In this document: positions 25,501-35,759 of the stretch, piece after piece
Position numbering within the stretch: the stretch's first letter is position 1
Layout of the letters: each line of letters begins with the position of its first letter
NCBI GenBank assembly: GCA_019925795.1
Contig: CM034300.1
Location: 58,346,023-58,410,022, forward strand
Direction of reading: 5' to 3'
DNA length: 64,000 bases
Source of the DNA: Dendrobium chrysotoxum
Lineage: Eukaryota > Streptophyta > Magnoliopsida > Asparagales > Orchidaceae
Translations under genes and position numbers: made by a program
The notes under the pieces: generated by a model
Seen by the model: the letters and a program-made list of their open reading frames with translations, nothing else
Databases searched by the model: none
What the model was told of the DNA's origin: nothing

Positions 25501-25550
25501 GTATGGATTGGGTCCTAATGACCTCATATAAAAATGAGGTCAACAGGGCC

Positions 25551-26632
25551 ATGCTTTATTTGAAAGAAGAATAACCCTGATATATATCAGTCCAGAATTA
25601 AGTTCCATTGAAGAACCAAAAAAATATGGTGTTTTAATTCCTTTTAATTACCAGAAAATTAATCATATTCGAAAGTTTGATCTCATGTTAGAATAGGATA
25701 GTGACCCAGAGTTTGATACTCCAAAAGTTCAAAGTGATAAGCCTAAATTGACCATGTATGAAAAGCTTAGTAGGAGAATTGAGGCCCTATCCTTGACCCC
25801 ACTGTCAGCTGATAGGGTTGTAGGGTTAGAGATTAAAGAGGACCTTAACCTAAGCGACAAATTAAGAAAAGTCCAAAAATGTCTCCTTGGCTCCTCCCCC
25901 TCAAGGAATGAAGGTGATGTAACCTTCGAGGAGGCAAATTTTAATGAATTAATGGAATTACCTTTTGGATACTTTCCTGTCTGTGTAAAGAATTCTTTCT
26001 CCAAACGTTTCATACCATATTGATGGACTAAGGGTCAAGGTAGATACCATGAAAATATTTGGCAAACAAAAATCAAGAAAAATTTGATAAGTGGTATCGG
26101 CTTTGGTACCGTTAGTTCATTTGATGATGACGAATACTATTTAATGATAACTTATCATCTTGAATCTCAAAATGTCATTACTAAAGTCATCGATCCCCTC
26201 AATGGACTTTGTTTGGAGACTTTAGATGATCCCGATGAACTTCAAGCTCAGAATGCACCCCCTGAATTTGAGGAAGAGATTAAATCGATAGTTGATTAAT
26301 TCAGAGAAGTTAATATGGGAACCAATGATGACCCTTAGCCGACTTTCATATGTATCCTATTGAGTGAGGATGAGTTTACGGATCTGATTTAACTCCTTTC
26401 TTAGTTTAAGGTCTACTTTCCTGGATATATGATGAAATGTTGGGCCTGTCTATTGATGTAGCAGTTTATAAACTTGGAATTCAGCATGATGTCATTCCTA
26501 TTAAATAAGCTCTTTGACACATGAATTTAGAAATATAGCAGTAAGTTGTTTCTGAAATCAAAAATTTGGTCAAGGCCAAATTTATTTGAGAGGATCAATA
26601 TCCCTCCTAGGCAGCCAACATCGTACCCTTCA
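25551..26632 (+). pseudogene. Pol of the Tat/Ogre-like element: protease-RT linker and N-terminal RT
   Basis: Coding-like sequence resumes immediately after the nested LTR. The linker includes two good open stretches (25748-26023 and 26084-26299, acidic, with an FDDDEYYLM segment). From about 26400 the start of the gypsy RT can be read: YMMKC, the VYKLGI and ALRHMN region, and an IVPF-like end of the first RT block near 26625. The next identifiable sequence (26640) already belongs to RNase H, so the catalytic palm with the YxDD motif is absent. Several stops lie between these blocks. Confidence 0.75.
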
Positions 26633-27470
26633 ATTGAGAAATAGTATGTTGCTTTAGTTTTTACAGCCCAAAAACTAAGATACTACATACTTTTTCATTC
26701 AGTTAATTTGATATCTAGAGTAAACCCTTTGCAATATCTTATGAACTAGCCTAAATTATCAGGACATATGGCATGATGGTCTATGATATTTCATCAATTC
26801 AAGATCACCTTCATTCCCTTATGTGCTCTGAAAGGATAGGCTGATGTCGACTTCCTTGCAGCACATTTGCTATCGGTGGATTCTCCTTTAAATGATAATT
26901 TACTTGACAAATAAATTATGAGTTTAAGAAAATCCAACGACCCTATCTGGGAACTATATATTGATGGTGTGGCATCCTCTCAACAGGGCAAAACCCAAAA
27001 ATCTATAATCCCCAAAAACGTTAGAATTGGCCTAATCTTTATAACACCAGAGAAGAGAATGATGCATTTTTCTATCATTTATTAGAGCCTTGTACAACAA
27101 ATGAAGCTGAATATGAAGCTCTAATAACTAGTTTGAAACTTGCAATCCTTATGGAGATCAAATATATTAAAATATTTAGCAATTCTGAACTGGTAATGAA
27201 CTAGATTGTAGGAACATATCAGATTGTAGGAACATATAAGGTTTTGAATCCTAAACTCCTCAAATATCACTGGTAGACTAGTCACCTCCTCAAGTAGATC
27301 CATGTTGTAACTTTGTATAGGGTTACCTGTGGGAGTAATTCTATGGTGGATGCCCTAGTTAAGCTTACAAAGAAATTTGCCTGTCCAAAAGAAGATTCTA
27401 TTCCTATAGAGATTCAAGGTTGTTATGTCCTGTCTCCCATAAATTTGGAACACATCAATAGGTAATCTAC
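26633..27470 (+). pseudogene. Pol of the Tat/Ogre-like element: RNase H and second (archaeal-type) RNase H
   Basis: The first block (about 26640-26880) matches the degenerate RNase H connection that follows gypsy RT, with YVALVFTAQKLRYY, a VNPLQYLMN stretch and a closing VDFLAAHL. The second (about 26935-27375) is a full RNase H: YIDG (Asp kept), NEAEYEAL (Glu kept), then FSNSELV, where the expected Asp is Asn, and VDALVKL at the end. Two RNase H domains in tandem are a hallmark of the Tat group. A short duplication of about 18 bases (27207-27240, CAGATTGTAGGAACATAT) sits inside the second domain. Confidence 0.82.
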
Positions 27471-28760
27471 CCAAATCCTTTATGCCTCTTTAGCAACCGA
27501 TGAAAAAGGCTATTGGAGACAGCCGTTAATCGACTACCTCTGAGAGGGAAAACTTCCCCAGGATAAATCACTCACCAATTAGATCAAGAAACATGCCCTA
27601 TCTTATACACTAGTTAATAATATGTTATACTGCTGATCCTTAGTTCAAATGTTACTATATTGTTTAGACAAATGAGAGGACTTGAAGATCATTAATGAGG
27701 TCCATTCTAGAATGTGTGGTGCCCATCAATCAGGTCCAAAAATTTAGTTGAAAATCAAGAGACTTGGATACTATTGGCCCACGATGATTGACAATTGCAT
27801 GAATGTTACAAAATATTATCATCAGTACCAGGTCCATGGTGTGGTTTTACATCAGCCATATAATGTGTTGCATCCCACGATAGCTTCATGGCCCTTCAAA
27901 AGTTTGTCCATGGATCTTAACAGGCCACCTAACCCTTCTTCTTCAAAGGGTCATCACTTCATATTAGCTGCGACTGATTACTTTTTAAAGTAGGCGGAAG
28001 CAATTCCCTTACACAATGAAACATCACAACATATTTTGAAGTTTTTTTATGACCATATCAGTATACCCCATAGAATCATATCCAATAATGGGCCCACATT
28101 CAAGTCTATAAAAATTAATAATTTTATAAGACACCATAACATTGATTGAAAATACTCAACGATCTACTACCTCAAGCTAATGGGTTGGTTGAGGCCTTCA
28201 ATAAGATTTTGGTACTGATTATCAAAAAGACCCTCGATGATAACAAACGTCAATGGGATGATAATTTAGTGGAAGCTTTGTGGGCCTATCGGACCACTTA
28301 TAGAACCCCGACCCAATCCACTCCATTTGAACTAGTGTATAGGTCTGAGGCCGTACTCCCCCTAGAAGTTCAGATTCCCTGCTTAAAGTTGAGAACCATA
28401 ATCAAATTATGATTAAACAAAATGTAAAAGTCTAGCTAGAAGAACTCGAAGGCCATGAAGAGGATCGTCTCCATACTCAATAGAGTCAAGAGTTGTACAA
28501 AGCTTGAATGATTCAAGCTCATGATAAGTCAGTGCAACCTAGAACCTTCGAAGTAGGAGACTTGGTCTTGGTTCTTCGGAGGCCTATCTTAGCTCACGGA
28601 AAGATTAGTTGGAAGTTCAAAATGACATAGGAAGGACCCTTCATTGTAAAAATAGTTTATAAACGGGGCTTATATCAGCTAGTGGATTATTAAGAAAATC
28701 CCCCAATATTACCTATCAATGGGTGCTTCCTTAAGATATACTATACTTAATGTAGTTCAA
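27471..28760 (+). pseudogene. Pol of the Tat/Ogre-like element: integrase
   Basis: The zinc-binding part (about 27680-27842) keeps its two His residues (VHSRMCGAHQ), but both Cys of the CHQC motif read Tyr (YYHQYQVHG). The catalytic core has Asp in SMDL (about 27909-27920), Asn in place of the second Asp (ISNNGPTF, about 28078-28100) and the Glu in ANGLVEAFNK (about 28177-28206). The AYRTTYRTPT stretch and a C-terminal GPF-type segment (28600-28740) complete it. A one-base shift near 28150 and several stops break it. The enzyme would have inserted cDNA into the chromosome. Confidence 0.88.
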
Positions 28761-28924
28761 ATTTCCAATCAATAAAATATTTTTGATATCTCAAATTAAG
28801 TTTGGTCAATTATGTCCTTAATTTCAAAAGAATTTTCAAAAAGATAAAAAAATCAATCAGTTCTCTCCTGGTCCCTTTTCCCTTAAGGTTAGGTGCTACC
28901 TCTCCTTAAGCTTTGATCATATGA

Positions 28925-30005
28925 GATGGGCATATTTTGACCCTATCATATAATAACCCAGACTTGATCCTCTAAGATGGGCATATTTTGACCCCATCAT
29001 ATAATCACCAAGACTCAATCATTTGTGATGGGCATATTTTGACCCCATCATATGATCACCCAGACTTGATCCTTTGTGATGGGCAATTTTTGAACTCATT
29101 ATATGATCATCCAACCTCAATCCTCTGTGATGGACATATTTTGACCCCATTATATGATCACTTAGACTCGATCCTTTGTGATGGGCATATTTTGACCCCA
29201 TCATATAGTCACTAAGACTCGATCCTCTATGATGGGCATATTTTGATCCCATCATAAGATCACCCAAACTCGATCCTCTATGATAGGCAATTTTTGACCC
29301 CATCATATGATCATCCAACCTCGATCCTCTATGGTGGGCATATTTTGACCCCATCATACGATCACCTAGACTCGATCCTCTGTGATGGGCATATTCTGAC
29401 CCCATCATATAATTATGCAGCCTTAATCCTCTATGATGGGCATATTTTGACTCTATCATACGATCACCCAGACTCGATCCTCTATGATGAATATATTTTG
29501 ACCCCATCATATGATTATTCAGCCTTAATCCTCTATTATGGGCATATTTTGATCCCATCATATGATCATCCAGACTCCATCCTCTATTATGGGCATATTT
29601 TAACTCCATCATATGATCACCCAGACTTAATCCTCTGTGATGGGCATATTTCAACCCCATTATACAATCACCTAGACTTGATCCTTTATGATAGACATAT
29701 TTTGACCCCATCATATGATCATCTAGATTCAATCCTCCATAATGGGTATATTTCAACCCCATCATATAATTACCCATACTCAATCCTCTGTGATGGGTAT
29801 ATTTTGACCCCATCATACGATAACCCATCCTTGATCCTTAATGATAAGCATATTTTGACTTGATTATACAATCATCTAGACTTGATCCTTTGTGATAGGC
29901 TTATTTTAACCCCATCATATGATTATCCAGCTTCGATCCTCTGTGATGGGCATATTTTGACCCTGTCATATGATCATCTAACTCCGATCCTCTATACTAG
30001 GCAAA
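28925..30005 (+). repeat. 51-bp tandem array in the 3' UTR of the Tat/Ogre-like element
   Basis: About 21 units with successive GATGGGCATATTTTG starts at 28925, 28976 and 29027, giving a period of exactly 51 bases. Units differ by scattered substitutions, and the last is degenerate. Because 51 is a multiple of three, both strands stay open over long distances (29019-29828 on minus, 29294-29863 on plus); this is periodicity, not evidence for a protein. Arrays between pol and the 3' LTR are known in Tat/Ogre elements. Confidence 0.95.
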
Positions 30006-30221
30006 TGTTTACCCCACCACACGATCATCAACTTGTCGTGGACAACACCCTTTGTGGCACTACCCTAATACCAATTAAACTTTGGTTTACTAAGGTTTGG
30101 TCCTTCCTCTCCTTAGTATTGAAGTCTCAAACTTTACCCTTTCATCAGTCAATGCCAATATCTGCATAAGAATAATATGTGCATAAGAACTTCATTCTAC
30201 TACACATATTGGGGGTTCATT
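30006..30221 (+). other. End of 3' UTR and polypurine tract of the Tat/Ogre-like element
   Basis: A short non-repetitive stretch leads to ATTGGGGGTTCAT (30209-30221), which ends at the first base of the right LTR. The G-run is the likely priming site for plus-strand DNA synthesis. Confidence 0.6.
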
Positions 30222-33200
30222 TGTTGCCTCATTTCTGTATGAGGTCACTAGGACCTACTTGAGTTTCTTTCTGGTGACCTAATGATTAGATGATGTTCAC
30301 TTGTCAATTATATAGGTCCCAGTTAAAATCAAATCCAATCTTAATCCCATCTAATTTTACTTTCAATTCAATCTCCAGTCCCACTTTTAACCAGCCTTCA
30401 ATCAACCTTCAAATCATAACCAATCAATCTTAACCATTCATTTGATTGTCATTAATATGGATAGTTAAAACTCAACCATTTAAGTCCAAAATCCAATCAA
30501 AATCCAAGATTCCAAACCAAATCCTATGGTTAAGGACCCAGGTCTTGAAACCCTCTCTGGGTGGTTTTTGTACCACCTTCAAACCTAGTTAAATGACATC
30601 TAATTTGGGGTCTATTAATTACATATTATTTAGATATGTCTTTAAGGTCAACCCACCCAATTTGAGCTTTTTCTGAGATCCTTAGCCCTAGAAACTGAAT
30701 TGATTTTCAAAGGCTACAAAACCGTTAAATATTTATGGCCTATACCACTAGACTAACCACTGAGTGGAATTTGACCTTGGGACTCTTTTCAAGGCTTCTA
30801 ACCACATCGATGACCTTTTCTTGACTTGTTGATCAGTAGCCTACACTTTGTTCGACCCAGTTTGACCAAGTATTGACTAGGGATCAAAATGACCAAAATA
30901 TCCTTTAAAGGGATTTTTGGTCTTTTCCCTAAAACTCAACTTAGTTCAACCTTATCAACCTTCAAAACCTATCCCAATGGATCCTAAATATCATTAGAAA
31001 CACTTTGGACCCAAACCCACCCTTTTGTTTGACCTGATTGACCAAGTCAACCATGGTTGACAAAGGTGACCCTTAAGAGTCTAAACATACATTTCAAACC
31101 AAATGACCTCCTTTTGATTTGAAATCATTTCTATTAAGTTCATATGATCAATTTGAACTTAGTGGACCCAACCCTTGACCTTAGGTCAACTTGGTTGACC
31201 AAGCCAACCAAGTTTGACCAAACCTCCCATACACTTCTACTCATTCAAATCCTTTGACCAAGGCCTTTCCAAGCCTACCCATACCCATGGGATAACCTCT
31301 TAGGTTCCTAGGAGACCCCTCTTAAGGACCCAAGACTTAGGTCCACTTGCGTTAGCCATTTGGCTAGACCCAAGTGCCCAAAGAGAGGTATCCCTTAAGC
31401 TAAATTCCACTCCCAAAAATCATAATTTAATGTAAAAAATTTCAAATCGAGCAAACTTAGAGTCTAATTACTCATCCTAAGGTCTAATATTTAAGAAAAA
31501 TGCTAAAATTCTAGAAATCTCTTTAATTCTAAAAGTCAACTTTTAACCCCTTAATTAACACATTTAAATAATTTTAATAATTCCAAAATCTTTGAAATTC
31601 ACTAATTCACTTAAAATTCTATAAATTTTAATCTAATCATTCAAGACAGCAATCAACACATTTAATATAATTTTCTTAATCCCTTAATCCTCAACCAATT
31701 AAATTAACTTGATCAATACTGATTACTACTTGGTAACCCAGGCCTACAAGGCTATAGCTTAACCCCAAGAAAGGTGAAATAAATTTCACAGCCTCGGTGA
31801 GTAACAAAGATAGTAACCATTTAGCCATTAAAATATATCTAAGATAAACTTTAATATTGTAATATTTAAACTTAAATAAATTTTTTTCCTTCGACCTTTA
31901 ACAAATCCAAATACTATATAACTTCAACAAATTGCCCATCTTAGGATCTACCCTAGCCACATAATCCTTTTGCACACACTTTAGATAGTTTGCTAAGAAA
32001 ATCAACTCTAGTCTAGGCTAGGGCGGTGTTTCCTTTTTACTTATGTGTGCCAGGTTTTTCGAGTTTTCATTGCATGTTGTGATTAAAAATTGATTGATGC
32101 GAGTGTTTACTTACTTTCACTATGATTTGTAAATTGATGTGATGGGTGGTAGTTTACCCTTAGGTTCGGACCAATCTAGTTTCTCATAGGATTTTCTATA
32201 ACTAGCCATGCTCATGAAGGGCAATAAAAGGGTGCTAAATCAATAATAAATATAAATGCTACAGGTGTTTCTGCTGCTTAACCCGTAAATAAATAAGGGC
32301 GTGGCTAAGTATGATTTATTTTTTTACTGCATATATATATAAACTGCTTGGGATTGATTTGATTTTAACTATTTAGGATAACCTTGCAGGAGATTCCATA
32401 TTTTCTATTTTTATTATTAATGTAATTTGTTTAAAGTATATAGTTATGAAAGTTAGACATTTGATTCAAGATGTATGTATCCAAAATTGATTTCTAAAGA
32501 GGGATACCCCTTAGGGGGATAGTCATTTTTCATTTAGAAGCCTAAATTTGGATAATTTTTGTACCCAAAGAGAAAAGAATAACCTCCCATTCAGGAAAAG
32601 AGTTTTCTTTTTTATTTGGATACCCAGATACGATGAATCCAAGGAGGCTGAAGACGAGGAGGATAGGGAGTTTAAGATAAAGAGTATCCTACTTTAGCTA
32701 GGTTCAGTCCATTATGGTTTAGTGCCCAATTTAGATTTAGGATCTGTGGCAGATTTGGAATCATAAGACCACAATCTTCGAGTATATAATCTCAAATTTC
32801 TAACAAATTATTCAACTCAAATTAAAGATTTTCTCAGTCCAAAACTTAAAGCCCAATACTTAGCTTAGGTCAGGACACTTCTAAATCATTTCAGAATTTC
32901 AAAATGTCTCCTACTTCTCCTCCGTTAACTTCAAACATAAGTGTCCAATCCTTATTGGAACTCCGAATTCACCACCTTAGATATCACTCCTAGAAAATAT
33001 CTAAACATAAATTTTGCCATTATTTTAATCGATATTATTCATAGGAGACCCCAGTTTCCAACGATGTAATTAATTACGAGGGCTTACGCCCATAAGAGAT
33101 TTAGAACCCATATCTATTTTTCAAAAATCAAATTTCAAAATTCAAATTAATCTTTTTTGGGAAAACCAAAATCAACGATGGTTGTTATTGTCATGTTCAA

Positions 33201-33556
33201 ATAATTGATAACGAAAGATATTTTCTTCCTTTGGGGGGATATTTCATTTGTTGATAAAACTTCAAATATGAGATTAATGATAATTCTTCTAGATTATCAT
33301 AGCTAGATATTTGATCAAACTTTATTTTAACCTTTTGGGGTCACATGTAGCTCCTTCCTAAATCTGGCTATGATATTCAGGATAAAATTTACAATTCTAA
33401 ATCTAAACACATCAGGAGACCTTTTTCCCATCTCTCAAGGTGGTACATCATTTCCAATGGATGTTTAATTTTAAAATTAAAAATTACAAGTCAATTTTAA
33501 ACTTTTCTCAAAGAAATTTAACTTCTCAAAACCTCTTTCCAAATTCAATCCAAAGA
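30222..33556 (+). repeat. Right LTR of the Tat/Ogre-like element, internally deleted
   Basis: It starts TGTTGCCTCATTTCTG and ends TTCAATCCAAAGA, matching the left LTR at both ends, and is followed by the GCCAC duplication. The match is continuous to about 31415, then jumps from left-LTR position near 6930 to near 9610, a deletion of about 2.7 kb with only short microhomology (CCAAA) at the join. The remainder (31420-33556) matches 9612-11988 with many transitions and small gaps. Confidence 0.92.
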
Positions 33557-34653
33557 GCCACTTTTATTTGGTCACGACCCTCTATTGTGTGAGTTTTTAT
33601 TGAGCTTGATATTACAAAATATATCCTAATAAAGTGTAGCTTGGTCCTAAAAAGTTTGGGTGCATTTAGCTTGTCGAGATGGAGGATTTACCTCCCTTTT
33701 GTGTTCATTATAAATGTATTGCGCATGTGAGGGGGGGGGGGGGCTGTGTTGTCATCCACAGTTATCTATCCTAGTAAATCTTCTTGCTATAACTACTAAT
33801 CTTGTTTTGACTGATGGGAATGAAACTAATGTTATTGAGGTGGTGATTAATGGGGGTAATAGTGTTGAAATTATTTTTAGTGTGAAGGAAGATGGGGTTG
33901 ATGTTCATCCTGAAACTATTCCCAAGGTGGTGGCTTTGGTTCCTGGTGTTGTTCTCACTAGGGTTAGTGTCGGTCCTGCTGAGGAGGAAGCTATTCTGTC
34001 AATTTCTATTCTGCCTTTGTCTATTTCCAATGTTAACAAAGAGGGTTTTTTAATGCGGTTATGGGAGCCAATACCTGTATGACTAACTTTATAGCTAGTC
34101 CCATTATGTCCCCTATTTCTGATGCTAGAGATGGTGTCGGTGTAATTGAGGATTCTTGTGGTAATTTTGGTCATTTGGAACCTATGGTCTGTGAAGTTTT
34201 TAGTCCATTGGATGTTCTCATTTTTGTTGTGCCTATTGAGAGTGAAGATGTTGGTATTGGTTTGGCTGATCTAGCTCTTAATACTGTTATTATTTCTACG
34301 GATATGAATGCTAAAATGCCTCTCATAAATGCTCCCAATTCTTTTATTTCTTAAGATGTTTCACCCTGTAGTAGGGGGTCGAATGGGAATGTGACATATT
34401 TTTATGCTTTAATTGCGCTTATTTCTTCTGATGATTTGAAAGTTAAATTGGCCCCCAAATTGATAGAAACTTATGTGGATAAATCAAATTGGCAAGATGA
34501 GTCATTTTGTTACCTTACGGGGATGCTGGGGATGACTTGGATGAGTTGGTGGATGCGTTTCAAGAGATGTATCGTTTGAATGCGAGTCGCATTGTTCAAA
34601 AAGCCTTTTCCTGTGGTGGTGGAATATATCATAGGAAAAAATCTAAAAAAAAG
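33557..34653 (+). pseudogene. LINE B ORF1, 3' part, with zinc knuckle and C-terminal tail
   Basis: Homology to DUF4283-type ORF1 resumes at the first base after the gypsy element and runs into the ELDITK segment (about 33605-33635). A zinc knuckle (FCVHYKCIAH, about 33696-33726) follows, in which the second Cys is Tyr. A run of 13 G (33731-33743) follows and probably shifts the frame. The rest is a Ser/Val/Asp-rich tail that ends with an acidic helix (about 34535-34585), then a Lys-rich end near 34653. ORF1 proteins of LINEs bind the element's RNA as chaperones. This copy is broken by stops and shifts. Confidence 0.8.
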
Positions 34654-35021
34654 TAATTTGTTGGTCGGGCTAGTGTCTTCTTCTTTTGGGGGTGTCTATT
34701 GGTTTTCTTCTTATGGTGGGTATGGTTTTTGGGTTAGAGGTCTCTATTTGGCTGGTTGGTTTTTAGGTTTGTTTTTTCTGTTCTGTTAGGGGGTGTCTTA
34801 TTTGGTGGCTAGGCATTTTGGGGCTATGGCTGGGCTAGTATGTTGGGTGCTATTATCTTCTTCTTTTTTATGGCTTTTCCTTTTGAGGATTGTTGGGTTT
34901 TCTTTGTGGGGCCTTATGGTGGCCTTGTAGGGCTTCTGTTGGCGGTGTGATTGTGGTCCCCTTTTGCTTTTGCCTATTTTTATCTTGTATTTTCTACAGG
35001 TTGAGTCTTCCTAGTTGTTGT
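34654..35021 (+). other. LINE B 3' UTR, first part
   Basis: A G/T-rich stretch without a credible gene, similar in composition to the LINE A 3' UTR (3960-4280). It follows ORF1 directly: no endonuclease or RT sequence lies between. It ends at GTTGT (35017-35021), the left duplication of the copia solo LTR. Confidence 0.65.
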
Positions 35022-35394
35022 TGAAAGTTTGATAGGGATGTTAAGCCCTGATGAACTAGTCCCGAGGCTAACCAAGAGGGGGGGGTGAATTGGTTATTTA
35101 AAAATTTGAGAGCAACAGGAAATAATCTTTTCAATGATTTGCAGCGAAAACAAGTAAATACATAAACGAAAAGATCAAATACAGATTTCACCCAAGCAGA
35201 TAATCACAGAAAACTAATGTGCAGAAAATAATCAGAAAGAACACACGAGATTTTATAGTGGTTCGGTCAACATACGTCAACTCCCCGGAACCTCCCCTCT
35301 GGGTATTGCACTAACTCAAAGTGACTCTCCTTCTTCTCCCACAGCAAGGCGGAGAAGCCTGTATAAAAACTCCATTGCACCGACACGATGAGGC

Positions 35395-35525
35395 AGAGAA
35401 CCTAACCTCCTTTTGCTTCCTCTTGAAGCAGGAAGAGAACCTCAGACCCCTTTCACTTCCTCCTGAAGCAGGCAGAGAACCTGAACTCCTTTCGCTTCCT
35501 CCTGAAGCGGGCAGAGAACCCGGAT
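35395..35525 (-). repeat. About 39-bp tandem units in the copia solo LTR
   Basis: Three to four units of the type CAGAGAACC...CTTCCTCCTGAAG (GAGAACC at about 35396, 35434, 35474 and 35513). The same unit type, diverged, occurs in every other copia LTR of this window. Confidence 0.85.
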
Positions 35526-35759
35526 CTTCTTACAAAAGATCCTCCCACAGAAAAAACTGACAAGATGAGAGATGACGAATGGAGAAGATGACTCTGATCC
35601 TTGCTTGGAGCAACCTTTGTGAATCCCTCACAAACTCCCCCTCACAAAATCCTCTCTCTCCCCCCAAACTCTCTCTCTCTAGGGTTTCTCTGTAAAGGAA
35701 AGTGGCAAAAGATTTTTTTTGTTGGAAGAAAAAATTTTTTATAGGAGGGCTCAAAATTT

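Larger units (their letters stand above)
17297..25545 (-). mobile_element. Solo LTR of the Tat/Ogre-like family, inverted, 8.25 kb
   Basis: The sequence is the reverse complement of the LTR family seen at 5712-11988. It starts TGTTTGATTG and ends GAGGTCAACA, perfect TG...CA termini with a GGGCC duplication outside. Landmarks are found in reverse order: the region matching 11330-11960 lies at 17300-17880, the AACCCAGGCCTACGAGGC block lies near 19940, and the GGTCAA-rich part lies at 23350-24500. No internal gag-pol sequence is attached. Unequal recombination between two LTRs, leaving one, is the usual origin. All open frames here (for example 18891-19076 and 19356-19577) are short and compositional. 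Confidence 0.92.
5712..33556 (+). mobile_element. Giant Ty3/gypsy retrotransposon of Tat/Ogre type, with a nested inverted solo LTR
   Basis: The element spans 27,845 bp, about 19.6 kb without the nested LTR. In order it has a left LTR, primer binding site, a long leader, an ORF upstream of gag, gag, protease, a truncated RT, RNase H, a second RNase H, integrase, a 51-bp tandem array in the 3' UTR, a polypurine tract and a right LTR. Multi-kilobase LTRs, an additional RNase H and a repeat-bearing 3' UTR are characteristic of Tat/Ogre gypsy elements. Most of the RT core is missing and all domains carry stops. The two LTRs differ by a 2.7-kb deletion and many substitutions, so the insertion is old. 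Confidence 0.9.

Noticed and set aside
29019..29863. Long overlapping open frames of 269 codons (minus) and 189 codons (plus)
   Set aside because: Both are translations of the 51-bp tandem repeat. A period of 3 x 17 keeps frames open without selection for protein.
28925..30005. CRISPR array
   Set aside because: Units are contiguous with no unique spacers, the whole unit is repeated, and the context is a plant retrotransposon 3' UTR.
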